From the NCBI GenBank assembly GCA_900155495.1, contig FTLJ01000574.1, positions 1 through 64,000 of the forward strand: a stretch of 64,000 nt of DNA, given 5' to 3'. Of this stretch, positions 1 through 11,995 are shown in pieces. Each line of letters starts with the position of its first letter. The first letter of the stretch is position 1. The notes beneath the pieces are model-generated. The model was given only the letters and a program-made list of their open reading frames with translations. It did not search any database and was not told the DNA's origin. Source of the stretch: Porogramme epimiltina. Its lineage: Eukaryota; Basidiomycota; Agaricomycetes; Polyporales; Polyporaceae. The position numbers were made by a program, and so were the translations under genes.

Positions 1-672
1 CTAACGCCTTCCTCCCTGCTCCCATCGCACCCTGCGCACCCGCCAGGTGTGCCCGCGATCACGAAATCCGTGGTGAACCACGTCCCTACCGCACTCGCGC
101 GCCAGCCGCACAACCTCGACAACCTCGGTGCGTACCAGGCTTCCTTGTTCTTCGTGCGCGACAACCCACCTGTGTCCAGGAAAGCTGAGCTTCACGCTCG
201 GTGACCTCTTTGAGGAGGCGCGCGTCGTCGGGGAGGAGCGCGACGCGGGCCTCGGCAAACGCGAGCTCGGCCGCCTCGCGGGGTGCTACCTCGACTCGAG
301 CGCGTCCCAGGGGATCCCCGTGTGGGGTATCGGGCCGCGTCACAACTACGGTGCGCCGCGTGTCTCTCGCCCCTCTTCATCGTGCGCACGCGCTGACCCG
401 TGCGCGCAGGCATCTTCTAGCAGGTCATCGCCCCGGACCTGTGGCCCAGCACGACAACCCGTGGGAGCTCCCTCGCTGGGATGTCGCGTACCAGGTTCGC
501 TTCTACGGGCACGCGGAAATGCTCGAGGGCGGGCGCGCGCTGTTGCCGGGGGGCAGGAGGTGCTCGCGATGGTGTATAACGCGATGATCCCCGGGTACGC
601 GGCGAAGAACACGAACACCCTCTGGTTGTAGGAGAGAAGGCCGAAGTGCGAGCTTGATTTTCAGAGCTTTAA
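1..672 (+). pseudogene. Glycogen phosphorylase fragment, copy I-a (cut by window edge)
   Basis: Broken reading frames match the N-terminal part of glycogen phosphorylase, which releases glucose-1-phosphate from glycogen. Recognisable blocks are TKSVVNHV...LARQPHNLDNLGAYQ, FVRDN, ERDAGLG, LGRLAGCYLDSSASQ and IPVWG, then a GTGCGC...GCGCAG intron, then a GIFQQLIAPD-like block, FYGHAE and KNTNTLWL. About 60 residues between RDN and the ERDAGLG block are missing, and several frame changes are needed. The likeness ends near FQSFNG, followed by a donor-like GTGCGT. A full enzyme has about 850 residues; only the first 250-270 are represented, without the pyridoxal phosphate site, so no activity is expected. 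Confidence 0.82.
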
Positions 673-689
673 TGGTGCGTGCGGGTGCG

Positions 690-1310
690 GAAGGTGGCAC
701 TGAAGCGCGCGTACTACATCTCTCCCTCGAGTTCCTGGTGTTCCGCGCCCTCGACAACGCGCTCCCCGACCTTACTCTCAAGCATCAGTACACAGACACG
801 ACAGGAAAGCACGGCTTCGCGCGCGAGGAGCTCCTCGGGCGGGATCGCGATGCGGGGCTCCATCACGGCGGCCTGGGCCGCCTCGCGGCGTGCTCTCCTC
901 ACTGGAGCGCGTCCCAGGAGGTCCCCGCGTGACGCTGCGAGTTGCGCCACAAGTACGGTGCGCCGTTTCGTGCTTCGATTTTGCGCGGCAGGGGACGCCG
1001 ACGCTGACATGTGCGCAGGGATCTTCCAGCAGCTCATCGATATCGCCCCGGACGGCTCCCTGCTCGACGCCCTGGACCTGTGGCTCCGGCGCGACAACCC
1101 GTGTAAGCCTACCCCCGCTCCGACGGTGCAGACCAGTTCTACTTCTACGGCCACTTGGAGCGGGTCGAGGGCGGGCGGGTGCTGTGGCAGTGATGGTATG
1201 CGCCGGATAATTCCTGTGTACGTGACGAAGAACACGAGCAACTTCCGGCTGCAGGAGGGCAAGCTAACTTGAAGGCGCGGGCTCGATCTGCGGAGCTTCA
1301 ACGGTGCGTG
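690..1310 (+). pseudogene. Glycogen phosphorylase fragment, copy I-b
   Basis: A second partial copy follows copy I-a directly and begins later in the protein, at LKRAYY. It shows a LSLEFLVFRALDNALPDL block, GLGRLAACS, an intron with GTGCGCC donor and GTGCGCAG acceptor, then GIFQQLIDIAPDG, a run like FYFYGHLERVEGGR, and a degraded end at the same point as the other copies. Frame shifts occur before LSLEF and after the APTV block, and a stop follows the LWQ block. The head-to-tail pair I-a/I-b is mirrored at 4.8-6.6 kb, so the internal doubling predates duplication of the larger unit. Not functional. Confidence 0.8.
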
Positions 1311-2024
1311 CACCGTTTCGGATGTGCGGAGAGGGGGACGCTGACGTGGTTGGCTTGTTGTAGCTGGTGATTGCATAGGGCAGTGAGGGAATGGCCGAGG
1401 ACGAGTTAGCTCACTAGCGGGATCTCAGTGGCGAGTTTTGGGAAGGTACACCGTCAAGGTCGCTGTGTATATTACCTTGTATCGTTTTTCTCCAATGACA
1501 CATCACTGGTCCGGGGGGCTTGGATACTCAGCGCTCAGCAGTGCCATACCGCCGACATCAAGGACCATAAACGGAGTGTGTCTGGTGATCTTGTTGCAGG
1601 CAAGGGAGCCCAAGCTGTTTCAGCAACCCAGGCACCTGTATATCGTGATCACTTCTTCAGTCACATGTTAGTTGATAGCTCTGTTCACAGGCGTGTCACT
1701 GCCAGCTAAATATTGATTACCGAGCCCTAAGTATACGTATGTTGCATTGCACATCGAAGCAGTCGAGTCCGAAGAGCCCAAGGATAAGATATCATAAGAA
1801 AAGACGTCCCGTCCTCGGCGCCCGCCAAATCCCTCTCTCCGAGCGACTGCGAAAACTATACTCTGGTATTGCTCTCGCGCACATTCCTCACCCCACCGTC
1901 TCGATCCTCCTTCCCCCGCCCGCGCCCCTCGAATTTCCATCACTAGGACCCATTTACATCCGGCAGGACCTGATCAAGCTACTTATTGGTGTGTTCTCGC
2001 GTGTGACCTGTGTTACGATCGTGC
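1311..2024. other. Conserved spacer between phosphorylase fragment and F-box gene 1
   Basis: No gene is seen. Parts recur at 6.6-7.3, 11.35-11.95 and 17.05-17.3 kb, for example the blocks reading GATTG(C/T)ATAGGGCAG and ACCGTCAA(G/T)(G/A)TCGCT. It is the left flank of the repeated unit. The shared sequence runs to the end of the F-box gene, which shows that fragment and gene were copied as one block. Confidence 0.6.
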
Positions 2025-3562
2025 TTATGGTGGTGAGACGGCGCGGACGGTCGAATCTTCTGCCGCTTCCTGAGGAGGAGAGTAAGGAGAGCTATGTACA
2101 GCGTAAGTAGACTGAGGTCAAATTGAAAGAACAACGAGCGTACATGAACTGATGCTCTACCGCAGATACGGTAACATCAACATTCTCGGAGATTTTGGAG
2201 AGCTTCTTGCATACCGCTTCCTCGATGGCTGACTGTGAGAGTTGGGTACGAATGCGGTCCGATTCGTCATGGAATTCTGATGGCCAAGTAAGATCGAAGT
2301 CCAATTTCAACGTATGAAGACTTTTGAAGGAATTGTTGAGAATCGGTGCGAGGGCCTCTGCATTCCTGAGCACAACCTCGCATTCATTCGTTGCGTAAGT
2401 GCTCTCTTTCGATGACGGGACGATCCAATGAAGGGAAAAGGAAAGGTCCCCGAGGTTCGAGGGTGGCGATGTAGTTGCAAGGAAGCTCGCTATGAACTCC
2501 CAAGAGTCAGCCATTTCGCTCTGAGGAAGCACCTCGAGGTGTAGAGACTGAAGCCGGGTGAAGTGGCGCAGGCACCCAACGAACTCTGCATACGAGTAGT
2601 CATTCGATTCAGTCAGATCGGTTCGGGATTGCATACTGATGCGACGTACTATCACCATCGAGTTCCCCCTTCCCCTCCCAAAAGCGCGTGTCAAGCTGAG
2701 TGATGGATGGGCCAGCATACTCCCAGAGTTCAGAACCCTTTCTAAGAATGCTTGACTCTATCTCGAGGTCCACAAGGGAGGCCCCTAAGGAGGTGGCTGG
2801 GAGCCATCCAAGCATTTCTTTCTCCAAGCGAGAGTCCAGCTCTTGAAGGGAAAACCGACGGACTGTTCTCAGAAACTCGGATTTTCGCGTACGCCGGAGT
2901 GGTCGAATCCCGCGTGAAATTGGCCAGGTTACACCGAACATGTCGAGGTCTGTTAAGGAGGGTAACGCGGTGATGGTGGAGCGCATTGTGCCAGATGACG
3001 GAAACCGGACATCGCGTAGGTAGAGGACCCGAACGGAAGCGAAGGCGCTGAAGAACCTGAACATACGAGGTGGGATGTAGAGCTCCCTAGCATCCCAGGC
3101 GAAATCGTCAATGAAAAGTGTTTCCAAGTTGGGGAATCTACCCCCGAGTTGGTGCATGAAGAACCTTGAGGCGATCTTCATACCGCTGCCATCGGTTGAT
3201 GACCTGAAGGTGCGGAAGTATGGGCGGAAGTAACGGGTAGATTGAAGCCAGGAGGACGCAAGTGGGGATCGAACAACATTGGTTACGAATAAGTTGTATT
3301 GTCGATCGGAATAGAGTACGACGCGCATGAGGAGATGGTGACGGCTGGCAGGTAGCCAGTCGCGGCAGACAAGGGCACAATTTAGCAGCGGCTCAGGGTT
3401 GCCAATGTTGCTATAGTAGAGGAACGAAATGATGCTATCGGTGATTTCTCTGGGAAGATATGGTGGGAGTGTCTGCGAGATGGTGTGCACTTGTCATGGA
3501 AATGATTTGGTCTCATGAAATTAACACGCACATACCTTGGTTGGATGCTCAATCTCGTCCAT
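2025..3562 (-). CDS. F-box protein, tandem copy 1
   Basis: Four exons on the minus strand: 3562-3536, 3472-2650, 2585-2144 and 2091-2025, giving 452 residues. Exon 1 is only 27 nt (MDEIEHPTK). Exon 2 opens with the F-box (LPPYLPREITDSIISFL...NCALVCRDWLPASRHHL, residues about 10-55), the segment that binds Skp1 in SCF ubiquitin ligases; the rest is leucine-rich with spaced hydrophobic segments and probably binds a substrate. Introns have GT-AG ends and phases 0, 1 and 2, identical in all five copies. Exon 4 adds a tail with EAAEDSTVRAVSP. Unlike the other four copies, its third donor reads GTACGC, so retaining that intron would not give an immediate stop but a tail of about 17 further residues. 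Target unknown. Confidence 0.85.
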
Positions 3563-4830
3563 CGTTCAGCAAGAGCAAGTGCTGTGGATACAAGTTTTCT
3601 CCTCTTGAGTCTGGAGAGTCACATGTCCCGTCAGTGAGCATCGCAGTGAGATTCATGGTAGAATGCAGCGGACATTACCAATTGACGGGTACTAGGTACA
3701 CCGGGGACGGACGGGATATCTGCGGACGTGGACGATTGAGGTCGATTCTGTAATGGAGCTAAATAGGACGCGACGGGTATCCATCACAGAAGGGGCAGAC
3801 TGTTAGCTGACCAACGCACGTCCTCTCCACAGATTATAGGCGGAGCTTACCAGGCAGGGCTTCGGAAGGAAAGAGGAGTACAGGGGCTTGGAGAGGATGG
3901 AAGGGGGGGGTCGTCCTCATGAAGGTGGGGAGACCCGCGAGTAGCAGTCTTATGGGCATATTAGGTTCACTAGGACGCCGAGTGCATATTAATTCTGATC
4001 ACCGGGTCACGCGCAGGCGGGCGTGAGGATGTACCAATAGAGCATCGTATTCATTGACTAATAACGAGCGCATACATGGAACGGTAGGGGACAGGGAGGG
4101 AGCAGGAACGAAGGTGCGATGCGGGTACATACGAGAAAGATGGCAGCATATTGTAGGCAGCTTGAATCGCGGGAGGGGCGACGCGTCGATGGAGATGGAT
4201 GGTCTATCTACGAGAGTTGTGGTGGACAGAGGGTACGCGAAAGGATACTGAGCTGGACATAGCAGCGGAAAGAGACGGCTAAGCGATCCTCGAGTAGACG
4301 GGGACTGACCGGACTCGCGGGAGGGCGTCGTGGATGGCCAGTGCCGCCCCAACTGTGACGCACTGGAGAGTGGACACTGGGTTCGGCGAGCCGACACGCG
4401 CAGGAGCCTTATGCGCTCTCGTCGAGGGGCCTGTTGTTGTGGATCGGAAGAGCAGCATCGAGGGGCGGCGCGGGCGAGGACGGGTGTTCTGGCCCAGATC
4501 TCGAGATTTCAACGTTCAACGTCGGCGCTCAGCGGCGGGGCCCATCGAGTGACGCCGGACGGCCCATCGACGGGCGGCGAGCGATGGTGTCATCGCTCGT
4601 AAGCTTTCGCACGGCCCTGAACCGACCGCCTTTGAGCTTGCAGCCTATGATGACATCCCGCCCCCGCCCCCGCCCTCCCTCCTCTTCTCCTGCAAGGACC
4701 TTGATAGCGTCTCTGCGCCGCGACCCCTCTCCTTCTCTTTCCTGTGCGCGTGCCCTTTCCGCCTGTCCTCCGCGCCTATCGTCACGACCTCGGAGTTTGG
4801 CCCCTGCGCATCGCAAACACTCGCCAAAAT
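3563..4830. other. Shared upstream region of F-box gene 1 and phosphorylase fragment II
   Basis: No gene is seen. This divergent intergenic stretch is repeated in the sister units (8.9-9.95, 13.55-15.65, 18.9-19.5 and 21.6-22.45 kb). It holds the conserved 24-bp element at 3957-3980 and, from about 4320, the GC-rich phosphorylase leader with recurring blocks such as GAGTGGACACTGG and TTTCGCACGGCC. If the ancestral arrangement was intact it served as a two-way promoter; this is inferred from orientation only. Confidence 0.55.
3957..3980. promoter_or_regulatory. Conserved unit element, CATATTAGGTTCACTAGGAC core
   Basis: This block is nearly unchanged in all five units: 3957-3980, 9271-9294, 13957-13980, near 19199-19222 (one or two changes) and near 21969-21992. 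The surrounding spacer has drifted much more. It lies about 330-430 nt upstream of each F-box start. Its conservation suggests a regulatory site, but a recent gene-conversion tract cannot be excluded. Confidence 0.4.
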
Positions 4831-4834
4831 AGCT

Positions 4835-5960
4835 TCCACTATCGTCCCGAGCACCATCCATTGAATGCCAACGCCCGCCGGCATATCTCCACACTCACTG
4901 GTCAGTGCACCTTGCCGTATGTTGCTTCGAGGGAGCGCGCGATATCTGACGCCCCTCCGCCGTTTGTTGCGCGTAGGATACAGCACCGAGACCGACGCGC
5001 ATGGACGATGAAAACGCCTAGGAGCCTAGGAGGGCATTACCGCCTTGACCTCTGGTGAGTGCACCTTTTTGCTTTGAGTGAGGGCGTGCGGCGATGCGGC
5101 GCGGGTGGGCGACGGCGCGCGTGCTGGCTTCAGGCAGTCGGCGCGCCGCGGCAGGCGTCATGGACGCTCCACCGATGCCCATGACTGGTGGATACGCGTA
5201 CGTGAGCCTCGTGTCCTTCTAGATTCTGCATCTGACTCTTGGGAACCTGGGGTCTCCGCCGCTGCGCTCCTCGTGCTTTCATCTGTGTGCCGCGCGGGAT
5301 CCTGTGCTACTCGTGCTGACACCTTTCTTCTTCCCTTCGCGCGCCGCGCTCCTGCCAGACAGGCCTGCGATTCCGAAGTCCGTGGCGCACCGCGTCCACG
5401 CCTCGCTCGCCCGCTAGGCGTACAAGCCTGACACCCTCGGCACGCACAACGCCGCCGCGCTCTCTGCCCAACAGCCTCCTCGTGCATCCCCGGCCGCCAC
5501 ACTCCTCGTTTCCGCTCACGCGCCGACGCACCTCCGCCCCCGCGCCGCGCCGCGGACAGGTGCGCTGGACCGAGCTTCAGCTGCATCGCTCCCGCGACAC
5601 CCCGAAGCGCGCGCACTACCCCTCCCTCGAGTTCCTCAGTCACTCGCGGACCGCACGGTCGACAACACACTCCTCAACTTCGTCCTCCATCGTCAGTACC
5701 CGGACGTGACGGGTAAGCTCGGCCTTTGCGCTCGAGGGCCTGTTCGGGGCAGGAGCACAATGCAGGCCTCAGAAACGGGGAAATAAGGTACCTCGCGGGT
5801 GCTACCAGGACTCGAACGCGTCTCAGGAGCTCCCGGTGTGGGATTACGAGCTGTGCTACAAGTACGGTGCGCCGCTTCGTTCTCCGATTTCGCGCAGCAG
5901 CCGACGCTGACACGCGCGCAGGCGTCTTCCAGCACCTCCGCACGGCTCTCCGCTAGACGC
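4835..5960 (+). pseudogene. Glycogen phosphorylase fragment, copy II-a
   Basis: The copy begins with the N-terminal exon (HPLNA...HISTLTGQ...VASRERAIS, then a SLGGHYRLDLW-like end before a GTGAGTGCAC donor). It continues with degraded SVAHRVHASLAR and NAAALS blocks, then KRAHYPSLEFLS, and after several frame breaks an intron (GTGCGCC...GCGCAG) and GVFQHL. It then stops and copy II-b begins. The exon-intron layout of the parent gene is still visible, which rules out retroposition. Frame shifts and stop codons make it non-functional. Confidence 0.75.
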
Positions 5961-6615
5961 CCCCCTGACAGGTGAACTCGAACGAGACGCGACTGCACTA
6001 CTCGCCCAAGGAACTGAAGCGCGCGTACTACCTCTCGCTCGAGTCTCTCGTGTACCGCACACCCGAGAAACCGCTCCCCAATCTTGCCCCCAAGCTGTAG
6101 TGTGCGGACGCGACGGGCAAGCTCTGCTTCTGCGCGCTCTGGGATCTCTTCAATAGGAGAGCGACGCGGAGCGCTGTCACGGCTGCCTGGGCCGCCGTAC
6201 GGCGTGCTCCACCGACTCGAGCGCGTCCCAGGAGGTCCTCGTGTGTGGCTGTGAGATGCGCTACAAGTACGGTGCGCGGCTTTGTGCTTCGATTTCGCGC
6301 GGCAGGGGACGCCGAGGCTGACGCGCGCGCAGGCATCTTCCAGCAGCTCATCGTGCCGGACGGCTCCGAATGCGACGTCCCGGACCCGCGGCCCCAGCAC
6401 GACAACCCGTGTAAGCCTACCCCCGTCCAGACGTTGTGGACCGGGCTCACTTCGGCACTGTGGCAGGGCGGGCAGGAGGCACTGATGATGGCGTACGACG
6501 TGGTGACACTTGTGTACACGATGAATAACACCAACAACCTCCGGCTGTAGGAGAGCAAGCCAAGCCGCAGATTCGGTCTGCGGAACTTCAACGGTGCGTG
6601 CACCGCTTCCGTCGT
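5961..6615 (+). pseudogene. Glycogen phosphorylase fragment, copy II-b
   Basis: A head-to-tail partial copy follows II-a. It starts at a VNSNETRLHYS block (parent VNWNETQLHHS), then LKRAYYLSLESLVYRT, a decayed middle, a GTGCGCG...GCGCAG intron, GIFQQLIVPDGSE, ALWQGGQEALMMAYDV and NNTNNLRL. A TAG stands where the parent has a tryptophan before ESKP, and the match ends at FNGAC like the other copies. The same II-a/II-b order is seen in copy I. Confidence 0.8.
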
Positions 6616-7329
6616 GCGTAAAGGGATGCGCTGACGCGATTGTCTCGTTGTAGCGAGTGATTGTATAGGGCAGTAGTGGATGAATTACCGAGGACAATTA
6701 AGCTCCCACGCGGGATCTCGGTGGCCCAGGAAGTTTGAGCAATGTCTACTGTCAATGTCGCTGTAAATATTACCCTGTATTGTTTTTCTTCAGTTAGATA
6801 TCAGTCCGGGGGCTTTAATTCGAGTCAGTGCTACACTGCCGGCGTTAAGGACCATGAGTTTTGCTTGGACGATGGCACGTACAACCATCTTTGAATGCCA
6901 CTGAGAGAGCAGAAAGGAATTCGCGTACACCTCAACTGTCTGAGTTGTGTTGGAGGCAATGGAGTCCAAGCTGACTCGTCAGTCCAGGTACGTGTAAATC
7001 GTGATTCATATTAGTTTATAGCTCTGTTCACAGGCGTGTCATCCCCAGCTACATATCCAAAGTGAATCTTGAATTGCGCGTCGAAGCGATCGAGTCCGAA
7101 GAACCCAAGAAGGGACAGACGACGTGGTCTCCCCGTCCGTATCTGCGGGCGACTGCCAAAACTATACTCCTTTATTACCCTTGAGCTCATTGCTCACCAC
7201 GCTCCCTCGATCCTCCGGCCCCCGCCCCTCGAAATTCTATAACATGGGTCGATTCACACCTAGTATGAACTGCTCAAGCCACTGTCGTATCCTCGTGTGT
7301 GACCTGGGTTACTATTATGCTTGCGATGG
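6616..7329. other. Conserved spacer before F-box gene 2
   Basis: No gene is seen. It is the sister of the spacer at 1311-2024, with shared blocks near the phosphorylase end (AGTGATTGTATAGGGCAG), around 6750-6800, and again near 7080-7250. Confidence 0.55.
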
Positions 7330-8881
7330 CTAGACAGCGCTGACGGTCGAATCTTCCGCCGCTTCCTGAGGTGGAGGAGAGGGTGGTGGATCTCTATGTA
7401 CAGTGTAAATATACTGAGGTCAAATCGATGGAACAACGAGCTTACTGAAACCAATGCTGTACTCTAGACACGGTAAGGCTGGCCTTCCCGGAGATTTTGG
7501 GGAGCTTCTTCCGCATCGCTTCCTCGACGGTCAACTGAGAGATTTGGGTACGAATGTGGTCGGACTTATCATGAACTTCTGGCGGCCAATACACGGTTAA
7601 TTCCAGGTCCAACATAAGGAGGTCTTTCAAGGAATTGTTGAGGATCGGTTCGAGGGCCTCTGCGTCCCTGAGCATAGTATACCCACATCCATTCGCCAAG
7701 TCGACGATATCCGTCGACGGCGAGATGGCCCAATAATCTAGGTAGATAGACAGAGCCTTGAGGTTCGAATGTGGTGATGCAGTTGAGAGGAAGGTTGATA
7801 TGAAATCCCAAGGGTTCAACATTTTGCTCGCAGAGAACGCCTCGAGGCGTAGAGATTGAAGCTGGGTGAAGTGGCGGAGGGACCCAACAAACTCTGCGCA
7901 AAAATCATCAATCCGATCCACTCAAGACTGGATACTAGTGCAACGTACTATCACCTGGGAGCTCCTCTCTGTCTGGCCAAAAGTCCGTGACAAGTCGGGT
8001 GACGGATGGGCCAACAAACTCCCAAAGTTCAGAACCATTTCTAAGAGCGGTGGACGCTATGTGGAGGTCCACAAGGGAGGTTCCTAGGGAGGTAACTGGG
8101 AGCCATTCGAGCATCTCTTCCTCGCAATGACCGTCCAGGCGGAGAAGTGTAAACCGGTGGATTCTTCTCAGAAACTGGGACTTTCGCGTACCCCGAGGTG
8201 GTCGAATGCCGCGTGAAACTGGCCACGTTACACGGTACATCCTGAGATCGGTTAAGGCGGGAAAGGCGGTGATTGTACAGCGCATTGTGCCAGATGACGG
8301 AAACCGGACATCCATGAGTGAAAGGGTTCGAACGGAATCGAATGCGCTGAGGAGGATGAACATGCGAGGTGGGATGGAGTGCCTCCTGGTGTCCCAGTGC
8401 TGATTGCAAAGGTTGAGCTTTTCCAGATTGGGGAATCTACCTCCAAGTTGGGGCATAAAGAGTCTTTCGGAGGCCATGCGCATATGCCCATCGGTTGATG
8501 TCATGTAGCGTGAGGAGTCCAAGGTGATTTGGCGGATAGATGGAAGCCAGCGGGACACAGTCGGGGAACGAACGACGTTGGAGACGAATAGATTATAGTG
8601 TCGATCGGAACGAAGGTAGACATACGTGAGGAGATGATGACGGCTAGCAGGGAGCCAGTCGCGACAGACAAGGGCGCAATTGCACAGTGGCTTGTAGTAG
8701 TCAGGGGAGTCCCAATCGTCCTGAGGGTAGAGTCGGAGGAGCGAAATGATGATGTCGGTGAGTTCCTTGGGGAGGTATGGTGGGTCTGTCTGAGAGACGG
8801 CCGGCACAGAAGGTAAACATGGTCTGGTCTCATATTGGGTGAATGAACACACACCTCGGTTGAGTGATCAGCTTCGCCCAT
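7330..8881 (-). CDS. F-box protein, tandem copy 2
   Basis: Exons 8881-8855, 8789-7949, 7893-7446 and 7393-7330 encode 459 residues. Exon 1 is the 27-nt MGEADHSTE exon. The F-box (DPPYLPKELTDIIISLL...NCALVCRDWLPASRHHL) opens exon 2, and a hydrophobic, leucine-spaced region follows. The third intron's donor GTAAGC holds an in-frame TAA, so retaining it would end the protein at HWFQ; splicing adds a 21-residue tail with PPPQEAAEDSTVSAV. Donor and acceptor are kept in all sister copies, which is why the spliced form is preferred. No frame breaks are seen. Probably an SCF substrate receptor by family; substrate unknown. Confidence 0.85.
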
Positions 8882-9965
8882 CGTTCAGCTTTGAGCACTA
8901 GTAATCTCTCCTCTCGAGTCTGTAGATGTCGTATCGATGAGCACTTCAGTCTAATGCGTAGTAGAATGTGGTGGACATCACCTATTGTTGTGTACAGGAT
9001 GGATGAGGGATGGATGAGATAGTTGTGGACGTGGCCGTTTGACTTGGATTTTTGAATGGGTCCGACTAGGACGTGACTGGTGAGTACCATAGAACTTCCT
9101 TATCAGTCAATGGACGCAAATGCTCTCGAGAGACTATAGGCTGCACCTACTAGCAAGGGTGTTGACACTAGGACGCGCAAAAGAGTGGAAGGGGGGAATC
9201 CCTGAGGACAACGGAAGGGGGGAGGTCGCCTTGAAGGTGGGCAGACCCCGGAAAGTAACCGTCCCACGGGCATATTAGGTTCACTAGGACGCCGAATATT
9301 TCTGACCGCCAGGCCACGCGCACGCAGGCGTGAGCATATACTGTTGGGGCATTTCATTCATTCACCACTGAGCACATACATAGGGTGCGGGAGGGACAAA
9401 GAGGGAGTACGAATATGAGGACGTGCAAAAAAGACCGCGGAACAAAGGCAACGACGGGGGAAACAGCGCTTCGGCAGATTCCTCATCTGTAAAGGGCTGT
9501 AGTAGACAGGGAGAAGGGAGAACGTGAAGAGAGTGAGGCACACGTAGAAGCCAAGCAGGACGTCAGAGCTGGCGGCGCGGCCCCGGGAGCCGAGCAGATG
9601 GGAGCCTCAGACACTCTCGACGGGGGGGCTGTTGTCGCGGGGGGAGGCTTCCTTGACAGCTGATGCTGTTAGACCGGGCGTGCGGCATCGAGGGGCGGCA
9701 TGCATGAGGGGCGCTGTCGACGGTCCACCGTGGCGACTCGCGAGGGAGTGGCGAGGCCTGGCGTCACTTTCGCACGGCAATGCGTGCCGACGCCGGCCAC
9801 TCAAGCGCCTCAAGCGGGACGTCCTGCCATCCCCGGCGCGCGCGCCCTCCCCTCCTTCCTCTCATGCTCGGGCGCTCTTCTGACCTTCTCGGGGCCTGTC
9901 GCTACCCCCCTCCCTTTCATGAAACATGTCCCTTCATCATAGGGATGACTCGCGCCCGCATGACC
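8882..9965. other. Divergent spacer, F-box gene 2 / phosphorylase fragment III
   Basis: No gene is seen. Sister of 3563-4830, with the conserved 24-bp element at 9271-9294. Its right part (from about 9600) is GC-rich and includes TTTCGCACGGC before the phosphorylase N-terminal exon. Confidence 0.55.
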
Positions 9966-11345
9966 TTCACCGCCGACTAGAGCACCATCCACAAGTTGAA
10001 AGTTGGCCGGCACGTCCACACCCTCACCGGCCGCTACACCATGCCATACGTGGCTTCTCCGGACTATGCGATCTCTGAGGACCATCGAATGTATGCTGTG
10101 TATAGGACACGCCGCGGAGACTGGCGTCCCTCGAGGACGAGAAGGCCAGGGAGAAGATATCCCTGCGCTGATATCTGGTGAGTGCTTCCCCCTCCTTTGA
10201 CTCGCGTTGTACGGCAGTGGGACGCGGGTGGACGAATACTCGCGCGCAGGCTTCGGGGAGTGGGGGCGTCGGGTGGACGGCGTCATACGCACCCCGCCGA
10301 CGTCTACGGTTTCGCGGACCGGCATTGGCGTACGTGAGTGTTGTGGCCTTCCAACTCCCTACGCGCGCCCAGAGTTTGCACCCGGATCCTGGTGTCCTAG
10401 GGTTTCTCTACCTTTGCGCTCTCCGCGCTCCTCTATCCGTGTCGCCACGATCTCGTATCGGGTCGCTTACGCTAACGTCTTCGTTCCTCCTTCCCTTCGC
10501 GCCTTACACACACGCCAGATGTCCCCGCGATCATCAAGTCCATTGTGAACCGCGTCCACACCTCGCTCGTGCGCCACACCTACAACTTCAGTAACCTCGG
10601 CGTGTACCAGGCCTGCGCGCTCTCCGCGCGCGACAACCTCCTCGTGCGTTTCCGTCCCACCTGCCCACGTCCCTGTCCGTGCCCTGACCCACCCGCGCCC
10701 CGTGGGCAGGTGAACTGGAACGAGATGCCGCTGCATCATTCGCGCAAGACGCCCGCGCGCGCGTACTACCTCTCCTCCGGTGTCCTCACGGACCTCGCCT
10801 TCGACGACGCCCTCCTCAGCCTGGCGCTCAAGCTGCATCACCCGGGAGCGACGTAGCAGTGCGACGCGGGCCTCGGCAACGGGGGACTGGGTCACCTCGA
10901 GCGCGTCTCTGGGGCTACTGGCAGCGGTACAAGTAAGGTGCGCCGCGCCACCCTCGCTACTCTCCCCTTGCGCATTTGGGGGCGCCGACGCCAACCCTGA
11001 CGCGCGCAAGGCCACCCAGGCATCTTCGAGCAGGTCATCGCCCTGGACGGCTCCCAGATCGACGCCCCGGGCCCGCGGTCCCCGTACGACAGCCCGTGGT
11101 GGCACCCCCGTTCCGATGTTGGCAGTTGCGTACCAGGTGCGCTTCTACGGCCACGCGGAGCGGCTCGAGGGCGTGCGCGCGCTGTGGCGGGGCGGGCGGG
11201 AGGTGCTCGCGATGGCGTACGATGTCATAATCTCCGATTTTTGCAACGAAGAACACGAAGAACCTCGGGTTGTGCACACGGGAGCAAGCCGAAGAGCGAG
11301 TTTGAGCTCCAGAAGTCCCATCGGTGTGTGCACTACTTGTATTAT
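9966..11345 (+). pseudogene. Glycogen phosphorylase fragment, copy III (best-preserved exon layout)
   Basis: Recognisable parts in order are an N-terminal exon with KVGRHVHTLTGRYTMPYVAS and PDYAIS; after an intron, DVPAIIKSIVNRVHTSL, LGVYQACALSARDNLL; after another intron with donor GTGCGT and acceptor GGGCAG, VNWNEMPLHHSRKTPARAYY; then LALKLHHPG, a TAG, DAGLGNGGLG, an intron, GIFEQVIALDGSQIDAPGP, YQVRFYGHAERLEGVRALW, a decayed end and LQKSHRC. Only one copy of each block is present, unlike loci I and II. The stop and frame changes after LHHPG make it non-functional, and it lacks the catalytic C-terminal half. Confidence 0.83.
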
Positions 11346-11995
11346 GCGGATCGAGGGCCGCTGACGTGGATGACCTGCGGTAGCTGGCGATTGTATAGGG
11401 CAGGGCGAGGTCGAGTCGGTTCACTGGTGCAATCTCAGTGGTTCGACTATGGGTAAGGTACACCGTCAATATCGCTATGTATATGTTGTTCTTCATCAGC
11501 CCGGCGGGCTGGATTATCAGTAGTGCCATGCCACCGGCGTTAAGCACTAGAAATCTGCTCCTTCCACAACGACGACGCTGCATGCCACCACGTATGAGGG
11601 CCATTGGGAGAGCAGAAAGGAATCTGCGTGCACTTAAAACTGAGCAACGTCTCTGACCAGGGCGTGTCTGATGGTTTCGTCATAGGCAAGTGAGTCACAT
11701 CATGCCCAAGTCGTCTTCGCGACCCAGCATTTTCCACGTACCCGTATAGTGTAGCCCCTTCGTTCATGCTAGTTGGTAGTTCTGTTCGCCGAAGTGTTTT
11801 TGACATCTTCATACAACGGGTATTTTGAAGTGTATTTTGAAGCGATCTAGTCCGAAGAATCCAAGGACATTGCCAAATCTATCCTCCTGTATTGTCCTCG
11901 AGCTCATTTCTCACCACGCCGTCTCGATCCTTCGGCCCCCGTCCCTCGAAATTCAATAACATGAGTCGATTCGCACCCAGAAGGAGCTGATCAAG
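11346..11995. other. Conserved spacer before F-box gene 3
   Basis: No gene is seen. Blocks shared with the other left spacers include CGATTGTATAGGGCAG near 11390 and the run around 11840-11970 (CTCGAGCTCATT...CTCACCACGCCGTCTCGATCC). Confidence 0.5.
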